Below are positions 18,701 through 27,189 of a DNA stretch of 64,000 nucleotides, piece after piece. The DNA comes from an uncultured SAR86 cluster bacterium. GTDB lineage: Bacteria > Pseudomonadota > Gammaproteobacteria > Magnimaribacterales > D2472. The position numbers and the translations under genes were made by a program. The stretch covers positions 1 through 64,000 of the forward strand of contig CACHWY010000002.1 of the NCBI GenBank assembly GCA_902583575.1, read 5' to 3'. Position 1 is the first letter of the stretch. Every line of letters starts with the position of its first letter. Under the pieces are notes generated by a model. The model was not told where the DNA came from, did not search any database, and saw only the letters and a list, made by a program, of their open reading frames with translations.

Positions 18701-19297
18701 ATGATTCAATTTGATAATCTAAGTCAAGAATTACCATATCAAGTTTTTAAAGAAAAATATGAAAACTCTTTAAATGCTAAACAAAAAAACATAGAAGCAA
18801 TCTGTATTTCATCATATTCTTCAAAAAACAATGAAGTAAACGCTAGATATGTAAATCTAAAATTTATTTCTGGAAGAAAATTCATATTTTTTTCAAACTA
18901 TGAATCACCTAAGTCTCAAGATTTTAAAATGCATAATCAAATTTCAGCCTGCTTTTATTGGAGTAGCACGAATACTCAAATAAGAATGAAAGCATATGTT
19001 GAACAGACTTCTAAAGAATATAATCAAGCTTATTTTGTTAATAGAGATAAGGAAAAAAATGCTTTAGCAATAATGTCTAAACAATCTAGCTCTATAGATT
19101 CCTATGAAGCTCTTAAGAGTAACTATGAAATGATTCTTGAAAATAATGACTTAACAAAATGTCCAGATTATTGGGGAGGTTTTTCATTCATACCTTTTTA
19201 TTTTGAATTTTGGGAGGGCCATGAATCAAGGCTTAATAAAAGAGAAACTTATGAGTATAAAAATGATGAATGGGTTCACGGATTTTTACAGTCATAA
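18701..19297 (+). CDS. pdxH: Pyridoxamine 5'-phosphate oxidase family protein (PdxH)
   Basis: 198 residues from the ATG at 18701; a GTG at 18665 is in frame but overlaps the previous gene. PdxH makes pyridoxal 5'-phosphate with FMN. Family features include ARYVNLKFISGRKFIFFSNY (FMN-binding region, about 46-65), a middle segment with QIRMKAYVEQ, and the C-terminal FEFWEGHESRLNKRE, which matches the substrate-binding WxxxxxRLHxR region, with Ser-Arg-Leu-Asn-Lys-Arg here. Length is slightly under the usual about 215. Confidence 0.83.
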   Translation: MIQFDNLSQELPYQVFKEKYENSLNAKQKNIEAICISSYSSKNNEVNARYVNLKFISGRKFIFFSNYESPKSQDFKMHNQISACFYWSSTNTQIRMKAYVEQTSKEYNQAYFVNRDKEKNALAIMSKQSSSIDSYEALKSNYEMILENNDLTKCPDYWGGFSFIPFYFEFWEGHESRLNKRETYEYKNDEWVHGFLQS

Positions 19298-19334
19298 AAT
19301 ATTTGCGAAATATGTTATTTAGTATAAAATCCAC

Positions 19335-19409
19335 ATGAATTATGAATTATATAGTCCTTACTTAAATCAATTTTGTCTTCAAAATATTAATTTATGTTTT
19401 TTCTTTTAA
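19335..19409 (+). other. Possible Phe-rich leader peptide upstream of infC
   Basis: A 24-codon ATG frame in the gap before infC encodes a product ending in Cys-Phe-Phe-Phe, with another Phe earlier. In E. coli the pheST operon is attenuated through a Phe-rich leader (pheM), though that leader lies just before pheS. No clear Shine-Dalgarno or strong attenuator hairpin is visible here, so chance is a real possibility. Confidence 0.2.
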
Positions 19410-19419
19410 CTTACTTCGT

Positions 19420-19434
19420 TAGGTATTCATCATA
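19420..19434 (+). promoter_or_regulatory. infC translation start region with AUC/AUA in place of AUG
   Basis: AGGT at 19421-19424 is followed by in-frame ATC (19429) and ATA (19432). The frame is closed by TAG at 19420-19422, and no ATG/GTG/TTG occurs before 19471. A rare start codon at infC is a known basis of IF3 autoregulation (AUU in E. coli). Confidence 0.7.
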
Positions 19435-19983
19435 AATAGTTCAAAAAAACAAAAAACTCCTATTAATCAAATGATTAAGGCAAACGAAGTTATGCTTATT
19501 GACAGTAATGGTGAAAAACAAGGTATAGTAACAATCATTGATGCTTTAGAGGCAGCTAACAAAGCATCTTTAGACTTGGTTCAGGTATCATCATCAGACT
19601 CTGAACCTATTGTTTGTAAACTTTTAGACTATGGTAAACATCTTTTTGATAAAAAAAAGAGCATCTCATCGTCCAAGGTTAGAACTAAAAGAAATACTAC
19701 AAAAGAAATTAAATTTAGGCCCTCAACAGATGTTGCTGACTATAATATTAAATTAAAGAAGATTAAAAGCTTTATTCTTGATGGAGATAAGACTAAAATA
19801 AGCGTCCGTTTTAGAGGAAGAGAAATTCTCAATAGCAATATGGGTCTGGACCTTTTACATAAGTTAAAAGATGAGCTTTCAGAAATTGCTCAAGTGGATC
19901 AAGAGCCCTCTCTAGAAGGGAGGCAATTGTTGATGGTTTTGTCACCTCTAAAAAGGAATAAAAATTTAAAAAAAGAAAATTGA
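19429..19983 (+). CDS. infC: Translation initiation factor IF-3, non-canonical start codon
   Basis: About 184 residues if started at ATC 19429 (183 at ATA 19432), close to the 180 of E. coli; starting at the first ATG (19471) would leave 170 and lose the basic N-terminal stretch [11 protein letters not shown] that aligns with the family N-terminus before [10 protein letters not shown]. The N-domain ([12 protein letters not shown]) and C-domain ([28 protein letters not shown]) are both present. IF3 binds the 30S subunit and enforces start-codon fidelity. The rare start suggests autoregulation as in E. coli. It is followed by rpmI after 1 base. Confidence 0.93.
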   Translation: MINSSKKQKTPINQMIKANEVMLIDSNGEKQGIVTIIDALEAANKASLDLVQVSSSDSEPIVCKLLDYGKHLFDKKKSISSSKVRTKRNTTKEIKFRPSTDVADYNIKLKKIKSFILDGDKTKISVRFRGREILNSNMGLDLLHKLKDELSEIAQVDQEPSLEGRQLLMVLSPLKRNKNLKKEN

Positions 19984-19984
19984 G

Positions 19985-20179
19985 ATGGGATATAAACTAA
20001 AAACACATTCTGGAGCTGCAAAGCGTTTTAAAAAGACTGGCTCGTCTGTTAAAAGTAGAAGTGCTAATAGAAATCATATCCTTACTAAGCAAACTACAAA
20101 AAGAAAAAGACACAACAGGGGACTCAATAAGCTATCGGGAACAGTTCTTAAGATGGCTTCAAATTTGATAAGAAGATAA
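19985..20179 (+). CDS. rpmI: 50S ribosomal protein L35
   Basis: 64 residues, highly basic. It starts [19 protein letters not shown] and contains [13 protein letters not shown], the L35 signature. It lies 1 base after infC and 3 bases before rplT, the universal infC-rpmI-rplT order. In E. coli L20 represses this operon by binding the rpmI leader; the short infC-rpmI junction here leaves little room for an extra leader, so any such control must use structure within infC. Confidence 0.96.
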   Translation: MGYKLKTHSGAAKRFKKTGSSVKSRSANRNHILTKQTTKRKRHNRGLNKLSGTVLKMASNLIRR

Positions 20180-20182
20180 ATT

Positions 20183-20530
20183 ATGCCAAGAACTACCAAA
20201 TCAGTAACAGCGAAAGCAAAACACAAAAAAGTACTAAGTTCCACTAAAGGACACTATGGCGCAAGAAGCAGATTATATAAAACTGCTAAACAATCTAATA
20301 TTAAATCTTTACAATATGCTTTTAGAGACAGAAAAAATAGAAAAAGATCATTTAGGTCATTATGGATAGCAAGAATTAATGCTGGAGCCAGAGAACTTGG
20401 TACTTCATATTCTGTATTAATCAATTCAATGTCTAAAAAAAATATCAATTTAGATAGAAAAATATTATCTGATATTGCTGTCTCAGACAGTGCTGCATTT
20501 GAGAAAATTGTAAAAACAGCGATTAGCTAG
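20183..20530 (+). CDS. rplT: 50S ribosomal protein L20
   Basis: 115 residues, very basic. It has the long N-terminal helix region (KHKKVLSSTKGHYGARSRLY) and the RDRKNRKRSFRSLWIARIN signature near 50-68, matching L20 in length and order. It binds 23S rRNA early in 50S assembly. It ends 15 bases before pheS. Confidence 0.96.
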   Translation: MPRTTKSVTAKAKHKKVLSSTKGHYGARSRLYKTAKQSNIKSLQYAFRDRKNRKRSFRSLWIARINAGARELGTSYSVLINSMSKKNINLDRKILSDIAVSDSAAFEKIVKTAIS

Positions 20531-20545
20531 ATATGTATTCAGAGA

Positions 20546-21271
20546 ATGTCATCCAATAAAGACATTTTACCTCCTAAAATAATTAAGGATAAGGGTGCGG
20601 TTCATCCAATAAATCATATGAAAGATTCGATAATGAATCTTCTTGTTTCATTTGGCTTTGAAATAATAGATGGCCCTGAGATTGAAACAGAAGAGTTTAA
20701 TTTTGACATGTTAAATATTAAAAAGACTCATCCCGCCAGACAAATGCATGATACTTTTTATATTGAGAATAAATCAAATTTGCTAAGAACTCATACTTCA
20801 CCAGTACAAATAAGAGGAATGCTAGAAAAAAGTCCACCTTTAGCTTTTATATCTGGCGGCAAAGTTTATAGAAAAGATGATGATGCAACACATTTACCTA
20901 TGTTTCATCAAATAGAAGGAATACTGGTTGATGAGAATGTTAGCTTTGCACAACTTAAGGATCTAATTTATAAAATCGTTCATTCTCTATTTGGTGAAGA
21001 TATTAAATTAAGATTTAGGCCTTCATATTTCCCTTTTACTGAACCTTCTGCTGAAGTCGATATTCTATCAACTGAAGGTAAGTGGATAGAGATTCTTGGG
21101 TGCGGTTTAGTAAACCCAATTGTATTGGAAAATTGTAATATAGACTCAAACAAATTTAGTGGTCTTGCATTTGGATTAGGTATTGAAAGGATAGCTATGT
21201 TACAACATAACATGAATGATATAAGAGAGTTCTATAAGTCTAACTTAGATTTTTTGGGTCAATTCAAATGA
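20546..21271 (+). CDS. pheS: Phenylalanyl-tRNA synthetase alpha subunit, lacking the N-terminal coiled coil
   Basis: 241 residues against about 327 in E. coli. The catalytic core is intact: DGPEIETEEFNFDMLNI, motif 2 region GGKVYRKDDDATHLPMFHQ (about 109-127) and motif 3 GLAFGLGIERIAML (about 213-226). The usual first 85-90 residues, a coiled-coil arm that contacts tRNA-Phe, are missing. The frame cannot extend upstream because a TAG at 20528-20530 (the rplT stop) closes it, so this is not a start-site mistake. The 3' end overlaps pheT by 4 bases. Confidence 0.95.
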   Translation: MSSNKDILPPKIIKDKGAVHPINHMKDSIMNLLVSFGFEIIDGPEIETEEFNFDMLNIKKTHPARQMHDTFYIENKSNLLRTHTSPVQIRGMLEKSPPLAFISGGKVYRKDDDATHLPMFHQIEGILVDENVSFAQLKDLIYKIVHSLFGEDIKLRFRPSYFPFTEPSAEVDILSTEGKWIEILGCGLVNPIVLENCNIDSNKFSGLAFGLGIERIAMLQHNMNDIREFYKSNLDFLGQFK

Positions 21272-23178
21272 AAATTTCATACAGCCATTTAGTTAGTCAG
21301 ATCAAAGAAAATCCAAGCATAGAAATGATTTCTGAAAGTTTATTTCAACTTGGACATGAGCATGAAATAGATGGTGATATTTTAAACATGGAGTTAACTC
21401 CCAATAGAGGTGACTGTCTTTCTTTAAATGGTCTCTTAAGAGATTTATCAGTCTTTTATACTGTTAATTTTAAAGAAAAAATTTACAGTGAAAAACTTGA
21501 TAAGTTACAGTTAGATTTCGAAAACCTATCACAAAACACATGCCCTAAAATTTCATTTCTCAAAATGGAAATTGATAAAATTCCTAAAGAATATAATCAA
21601 TATTTAAATGATTATTTTATGAAATTAAATTTGAATAAAAACAATTTTTTTACAGATGTTTCAAATTATTTATCATATGAAACTGGCCAGCCTACACATT
21701 GTTATGATGCTAGCAAGATTAATGGTAAGTTAATTCTTCAAGAATTGGAGATAAATCAAGAATTTCATACGCTCCTTGATAAAAAAATTACTCTTTCAGA
21801 TAAAAATTCTTTTTTTTCAATTAATGATGAGGTAGTTAATCTTGCAGGTGTTGTTGGTGGTAAAAGCACTGCATGCACATCAGGAACTAAAACTGTTCTT
21901 GTTGAATGCGCTTTTTTTGAGCCAGAGGCAATTATAGGTAAATCTTTAAAATACGATATTCAGTCTGAGGCATCTCATAAGTTTGAGAGATTTGTTGATC
22001 CAGAATCACATGATTATGTCATTAGGCGGTTTATTAATATTGTAAGCGAGCACGCAAATATAAAAGATATGTCATTTATATCCTATGAGTACAAGAAAAA
22101 ACAAGCTATAAAAATTCCCGTAAATGTAGACAAAATTAACCAAATACTGGGCATCGATATCACAGAAGATCAATATGTGAATTATCTGTCTAAGCTTGGT
22201 TTTATAATAAATGATGATCTGATAAATGTTCCTTCATATAGAAGCGATATCTCTTCACAGAATGATTTGTCTGAAGAAGTAGCAAGAATAATAGGCTACG
22301 ATAATATATCTAAACATAAGTTACCCTTTGTTAAAGGAAAAACCTCAAACACAGATAGTATTGAAAATAAATTACGATTTCTTTTAATAGATCATGGTTT
22401 TTATGAGGTAATTAACTTCCCATTTTCTAATGAAAAATATATTGATTCAATTAAAATTGATAATCCACTCGACTCTAATAAAGAACACATGAGAACAAAT
22501 TTAATTAACTCTCTGTTGGAAAATCTTGCTTTTAATGAAAGAAGACAAAAAGATTCAATTAAATTATTCGAGATATCGGATGTTTATAACTTTAAAAATA
22601 ATAAGATTAAAAAGAAAAGAAATCTAGCGATTATTGCTAGCGGAAGAGTTGGACATAACCATATAGATTTTCAAAAGAAGATAAATAAGAAATATTTAAC
22701 TAACCTTTTTAAAGATGTTCTTCCAAGTGAAGATTTTGCTATAAAAATTTTTAATCGAGAAGGCCTGAATTCAAAGATAAAAAATGAAATCGTAGGTTGT
22801 GAAATTGATATTGAGAACTTTTCAACTGAAGTTTTGAACTATAAAGAAGAGACAAGGCCTCCTAATAGCTTTAAAAAATTTTCTCAGATTTCAGATTTGC
22901 CTTCTTCTTCAAGAGATTTATCATTTTCAATAAAAGATTTTTCCAGTAGACAGAATCTAGAGAAATATATCTTAGGATATGAAAATGAGCTTATAAAAGA
23001 AAAGTTTATATTTGATTATTTCTACAATGAAAATAGTGCTGAAATTAAGATTGGTTTTAGATTTATATTTCAATCCGCAAACTCAACAATTACAGAAACA
23101 CAGGTAAACAATGTAATGAATGATATAATTAGGCATACAGAGAAAATCAAAGGTGTTACCATACCAGGCTTAAATTAG
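21268..23178 (+). CDS. pheT: Phenylalanyl-tRNA synthetase beta subunit, lacking the N-terminal OB/EMAP domain
   Basis: 636 residues against about 795 in E. coli. The first about 37 residues (SQIKENPSIEMISESLFQLGHEHEID) run directly into LNMELTPNRGDCLSLNGLLRD; the roughly 110-residue OB-fold (EMAP-like) tRNA-binding domain that normally lies between them is absent. The B3/B4 editing region remains (ETGQPTHCYD, LVECAFFEPE), as do the B5 domain (IPVNVDKINQILGIDITEDQ), the catalytic-like domain and the C-terminal FDX-ACB anticodon-binding domain. It pairs with the similarly reduced PheS. Confidence 0.95.
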   Translation: MKISYSHLVSQIKENPSIEMISESLFQLGHEHEIDGDILNMELTPNRGDCLSLNGLLRDLSVFYTVNFKEKIYSEKLDKLQLDFENLSQNTCPKISFLKMEIDKIPKEYNQYLNDYFMKLNLNKNNFFTDVSNYLSYETGQPTHCYDASKINGKLILQELEINQEFHTLLDKKITLSDKNSFFSINDEVVNLAGVVGGKSTACTSGTKTVLVECAFFEPEAIIGKSLKYDIQSEASHKFERFVDPESHDYVIRRFINIVSEHANIKDMSFISYEYKKKQAIKIPVNVDKINQILGIDITEDQYVNYLSKLGFIINDDLINVPSYRSDISSQNDLSEEVARIIGYDNISKHKLPFVKGKTSNTDSIENKLRFLLIDHGFYEVINFPFSNEKYIDSIKIDNPLDSNKEHMRTNLINSLLENLAFNERRQKDSIKLFEISDVYNFKNNKIKKKRNLAIIASGRVGHNHIDFQKKINKKYLTNLFKDVLPSEDFAIKIFNREGLNSKIKNEIVGCEIDIENFSTEVLNYKEETRPPNSFKKFSQISDLPSSSRDLSFSIKDFSSRQNLEKYILGYENELIKEKFIFDYFYNENSAEIKIGFRFIFQSANSTITETQVNNVMNDIIRHTEKIKGVTIPGLN

Positions 23179-23215
23179 GTTTTTGGTTAATTTGAAATAG
23201 GGAATTTAGTAAATT

Positions 23216-25033
23216 ATGAAGACAGCAAAACTAGCAATATTATCATTTATGTTAATTTCTGTGTCATTGCATGCTCAAGAATTTGATCAAGAATTCTTGG
23301 ATAGCCTGCCTGATGACATAAGAGAGGATTTAGAAAGCAGAAATGAAACTCGAGTTGAAGAAGCAAATGAAACATATAGACCTTATCTGTATTCATCAAA
23401 ATTAAGTCAAGCCGAAGAATTACTTTCATTAAAAGATAGGTTGGAAAAAGATTTGCTTGATCTCGAAAGGAGACTTGATTCTGGAGAAAATCTTGAAATT
23501 AGCGAAGAATTAAAACTTTATGGAGCTGACTTTTTTAATACATTCCAAACTTCATTCATGCCAATTAATGAGCCTAATCCTGATTCTGGCTACATGTTAG
23601 ATGTTGGAGATATATTACAAATCCAACTGGTTGGACAAGATGACTATATTGAAGATTTTTTAATAAGCTCAGATGGTTCAATCAATTTACCCGATATTGG
23701 AAAGATAATAGTTGCTGGATTATCTCTGAATGACACATCTAAGTTAATCAAATCTAAAGTGAATTCAGCATTTATTGGTACTGAAGCATTTATAAATTTA
23801 TCAGAAATAAGAGATGTAAACATTTTAGTTACTGGAAATGCTCAAAATCCAGGTATATACACTTTAACGGGAAACTCTAATATTTTACATGCCATATCAG
23901 CTGCAGGAGGTATAAGCGAGTTTGGTTCGTTAAGAGAAATCAATCTTTTAAGAGACAACATTATTATAGAGTCTCTTGATGTTTATGATTTATTAATTGA
24001 GGGTCAATATAATTTAAAGAAACGTCTGAGATCTGGTGATGTTGTTTTTATCGAGGCAAGAAAAAATATTGTTACTATAGACGGTGCAATAAACAGACCT
24101 GCAAAGTATGAAGCTTTAGATGATCAAAAACTAATAAGTATTATTGAATATGCTAATGGCATTAACCGCAATGCTGACCTTGAAAATATTTCTCTTGAAA
24201 GACTTGTTGATGGATCATTAAAAACTATATCAGTTCCAAATGATAGTTATTTTTCAGCAATTAATGTTCAAGATGGCGATTCAATTAACATTAGAGAATA
24301 TCCATATAGGCAAGCTAAAATTTCGGGTGCTGTTCTTAAACCAGGATCATATACAATGGCTGCAGGTGAAACAATTGGTGATTTAATTGAAAGAGCAGGT
24401 GGGTATACAGAGAATGCTTATCAGTTTGGTGCAATTTATTTAAATGAAGATGCAAAAAAAGTAAATGAGTTATCAAAAGATATTTTATATCAAGAATTTC
24501 TAGATAATATTATTGCAGCAAGTCAACAAAATATAGGTGCTGATTTAACTCCCATAGTAGTATTAACCGAAGAACTAAACAACACTGATTCAAATGGAAG
24601 AGTTGTTATAAATTTACTTAATGATAGCTCAATTGACCTTTATAAGATTAAAGAAGGTGACGAGCTCTTTGTTCCAGAAAGAAATAATGTAGTATACGTT
24701 TATGGAGAGATTTCTTCTGAAGGAGCCGTGATGTATTCTGACAATCAAGATGTAGAATACTTTGTTGAAAGATCAGGCGGCTATAAAAAGTTTGCTGATA
24801 ATGAATCTATATACATACTCCATCCTAATGGTGAATCACAATTATATAGATCAAAAAGAAACATTTTCGAAAGCTCTCCTAAAAACGAGATTAGAATTTA
24901 TCCAGGTTCCATAATCTTTGTTCCTAGAGAATTAGATGATTCAGCTCCAAGACGACTAGCAGCACAAGCTTATGTTTCAATTCTTGGTAATTTAGGAATT
25001 GCTTTAGCATCTTTATCAGCTATAAACGATTAA
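23216..25033 (+). CDS. Outer-membrane polysaccharide export protein (OPX/Wza-like) with SLBB domains
   Basis: 605 residues with an N-terminal signal peptide (about 1-20, ending LHAQ). A short coiled, charged region (about 25-100) is followed by the Poly_export domain (MLDVGDILQIQLVGQDDY, about 128 on) and at least three SLBB-type repeats (NILVTGNAQNPGIYTLTG; KISGAVLKPGSYTMAAG; VYVYGEISSEGAVMYSD). OPX proteins form the outer-membrane part of capsule/exopolysaccharide secretion. Signal cleavage shows no clear lipobox, unlike E. coli Wza. It is followed by a YjbH-like gene, a common exopolysaccharide pair. Confidence 0.88.
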   Translation: MKTAKLAILSFMLISVSLHAQEFDQEFLDSLPDDIREDLESRNETRVEEANETYRPYLYSSKLSQAEELLSLKDRLEKDLLDLERRLDSGENLEISEELKLYGADFFNTFQTSFMPINEPNPDSGYMLDVGDILQIQLVGQDDYIEDFLISSDGSINLPDIGKIIVAGLSLNDTSKLIKSKVNSAFIGTEAFINLSEIRDVNILVTGNAQNPGIYTLTGNSNILHAISAAGGISEFGSLREINLLRDNIIIESLDVYDLLIEGQYNLKKRLRSGDVVFIEARKNIVTIDGAINRPAKYEALDDQKLISIIEYANGINRNADLENISLERLVDGSLKTISVPNDSYFSAINVQDGDSINIREYPYRQAKISGAVLKPGSYTMAAGETIGDLIERAGGYTENAYQFGAIYLNEDAKKVNELSKDILYQEFLDNIIAASQQNIGADLTPIVVLTEELNNTDSNGRVVINLLNDSSIDLYKIKEGDELFVPERNNVVYVYGEISSEGAVMYSDNQDVEYFVERSGGYKKFADNESIYILHPNGESQLYRSKRNIFESSPKNEIRIYPGSIIFVPRELDDSAPRRLAAQAYVSILGNLGIALASLSAIND

Positions 25034-25047
25034 CTAGATAAAGATGA

Positions 25048-27021
25048 ATGAAGAAAAGACCTAAGCATTTAATTAAAAAGTTTTTAGTCTTAGTATCAGC
25101 AATCTATATAAATTCAATTTATTCTGATAGTTATGAATATAATCTATACAATAATTACGGTATTGTAGGAACAATACATACTCCATCTGCAAGAACTTTT
25201 GATGAAGGTGTTCATGGTGTCACAGTATATGTTGGTGATCCAAATCAGACAGTAACACTATCTGCAAGTCCCTTTGACTGGTTTGAGGCATCTTTCTTTT
25301 ATACAAATGTTCAAGATAGACCTTACTGTTATGATTTTACTAGTGAAGTCTGCCTACAAGACTTTAAAGATAAGGGCTTTAATGTAAAAGTAAGGCTGAA
25401 AGAACAGGGTAAATTACCTGCCATTGCAATTGGATTAAATGACTTTGCAGGTACTGGTATTTATAGTTCAGAATATATAGTTGGTAGTTACGGAATAAAT
25501 AGAACTGATTTTCATTTTGGAATAGGTTTTGGTCTATTAGACGGTTCTGACCTAAGTTTCAAGAACCCGCTAAGTTATATTTCTGATAAATTTAATGATA
25601 GACCAACGGAAACAGAAGGCTTGGGAGGAAGTTTTCAACCGTCAAGATATTTTTCTGGAGAGACAGCTTCACCTTTCTTTGGAGTATCTCATGCTTTAAA
25701 CAATAAGTTGCTGCTTAGGGCAGAGTACGATTCCTCGGTTAGGCCAGGTTTGGTTCCTTTTAGAATTCCTGAGAATGATTTTTCGTTTGGTGTAGATTAT
25801 TTGATTAATGATAGTTTTAGTGTTGGCGTCTCTTTTGAGAGGGGAGATTATGCTTCTTTCAAATTTGTTTACAAAAATAATCCTGTTAAGACATATCAGA
25901 AATCTGAATATGCAAGAGGAGATCGTCGTAGAGGAGATAATAAGTACACTCAGTTAATAAACAATCTTGAAGAGAATGGTATTGGTGTAAAGAAACTTAC
26001 TGAGAGTGCAGGTTCAATAGGCCTTCAACTTACCCAAGTTATACATCCTAACCTGCAAGTCGTAGAACAAATTATTGCTCAGTCAGCAAGAGATGCTGGA
26101 ATAACTAAAGATATTAAAAAAGATATTGAAATTGCAAATTTATTAGTTGTTTCAGAGCTTGACGATGCTTATAGAAAAAATTCTCAAACAATATATCAAA
26201 GAAGAACTGAAAGAAAAGTTAATACAAATACTCGTTTACAATTTAGACCATTTCTTGCATCGAGGGAAGAATTTTTTAAAGGCGCTTTGTTGGTTGAGAA
26301 TGATACTGAATTCGTAATAAGAAGAAATCTGTTTTTTAACACCAACTTAAAATATAGCCTAGCCGACAATTTTGAGGATTTATTTATACCACCAGTAGAT
26401 TCTTTCCCTGCTCAAGTAAGATCCGATGTTAAAGAATATTTAAATAAAATGAATGATGGAGGTATTTTGATAGGAAGAGCCCAACTAGATTACCATTTAA
26501 CCCCTAAAATAAATCATCATATTATGATGTCTGCTGGAATCTTTGAAGATATGTTTTCTGGAGCAGGAATGGAATATTTATATTTCAAACCAAATGACAA
26601 TTATGCATTTGGAATAGATGTTTTCAAAGTTCGTAAAAGAGATTATTCTTGGAGATTTGGTCACTTAGATTATGAAAACACGCTCGCTACAGCAAATTTT
26701 TATTATAGAAATTATGGAACTATACCGTTTGATATGAGGGTTTCTGCAGGAGAATATCTTGCCGGTGATGTTGGATATACTCTAGACCTTTCAAGATCTT
26801 TTTATAATGGCGTACAGTTTGGGGTTTTTGCAACTTTTACTGATGTCACAACAGAGCAATTTGGCGAAGGGAGTTTTGACAAAGGAGTTTACTTTAATAT
26901 TCCAATATATGGAAACTTAATAAATTATATGTGGAGACCCTTAACAAAAGATCCAGGCGCAAAGTTAAATAGAAAAAATACCCTTCATGATTTATTAGTC
27001 AGATTACAGCCAATAAACTAA
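25048..27021 (+). CDS. YjbH-like outer-membrane beta-barrel protein (exopolysaccharide biosynthesis)
   Basis: 657 residues with an N-terminal hydrophobic signal. The mature start NNYGIVGTIHTPSARTF, then alternating hydrophobic/aromatic strands, the ASPFDWFEASFFYTN and RAEYDSS stretches, and the C-terminal DLLVRLQP fit the YjbH family (E. coli yjbEFGH exopolysaccharide operon). The protein is probably an outer-membrane barrel. It sits 14 bases after the OPX gene, consistent with an operon. The exact role of YjbH is not settled even in E. coli. Confidence 0.8.
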   Translation: MKKRPKHLIKKFLVLVSAIYINSIYSDSYEYNLYNNYGIVGTIHTPSARTFDEGVHGVTVYVGDPNQTVTLSASPFDWFEASFFYTNVQDRPYCYDFTSEVCLQDFKDKGFNVKVRLKEQGKLPAIAIGLNDFAGTGIYSSEYIVGSYGINRTDFHFGIGFGLLDGSDLSFKNPLSYISDKFNDRPTETEGLGGSFQPSRYFSGETASPFFGVSHALNNKLLLRAEYDSSVRPGLVPFRIPENDFSFGVDYLINDSFSVGVSFERGDYASFKFVYKNNPVKTYQKSEYARGDRRRGDNKYTQLINNLEENGIGVKKLTESAGSIGLQLTQVIHPNLQVVEQIIAQSARDAGITKDIKKDIEIANLLVVSELDDAYRKNSQTIYQRRTERKVNTNTRLQFRPFLASREEFFKGALLVENDTEFVIRRNLFFNTNLKYSLADNFEDLFIPPVDSFPAQVRSDVKEYLNKMNDGGILIGRAQLDYHLTPKINHHIMMSAGIFEDMFSGAGMEYLYFKPNDNYAFGIDVFKVRKRDYSWRFGHLDYENTLATANFYYRNYGTIPFDMRVSAGEYLAGDVGYTLDLSRSFYNGVQFGVFATFTDVTTEQFGEGSFDKGVYFNIPIYGNLINYMWRPLTKDPGAKLNRKNTLHDLLVRLQPIN

Positions 27022-27102
27022 ATTATTATATATTAATGACTGAACTCCCATATTTAATGTATATATTTAGTACATATTTTTGTGTATTTTTTTTAAATAA
27101 TG

Positions 27103-27133
27103 CGTTATCATTCATCTCCGGAGTTGTATAACG
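27103..27133. promoter_or_regulatory. Nested inverted repeats upstream of the surface protein gene
   Basis: CGTTAT at 27103-27108 pairs with ATAACG at 27128-27133, and between them lies the perfect palindrome CTCCGGAG at 27116-27123. The element lies 57 bases before the surface protein ATG. It could be an operator, a leader hairpin or a weak terminator for the YjbH-like gene. Confidence 0.4.
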
Positions 27134-27189
27134 TAAAATTTTGTGTGAATATAGCTCAAAAGAAATAGCCAAAATTAGAGGAAATAGCT

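Noticed and set aside
19471-19983. IF3 starting at the ATG 19471
   Set aside because: Leaves out the conserved N-terminal stretch encoded in frame just upstream.
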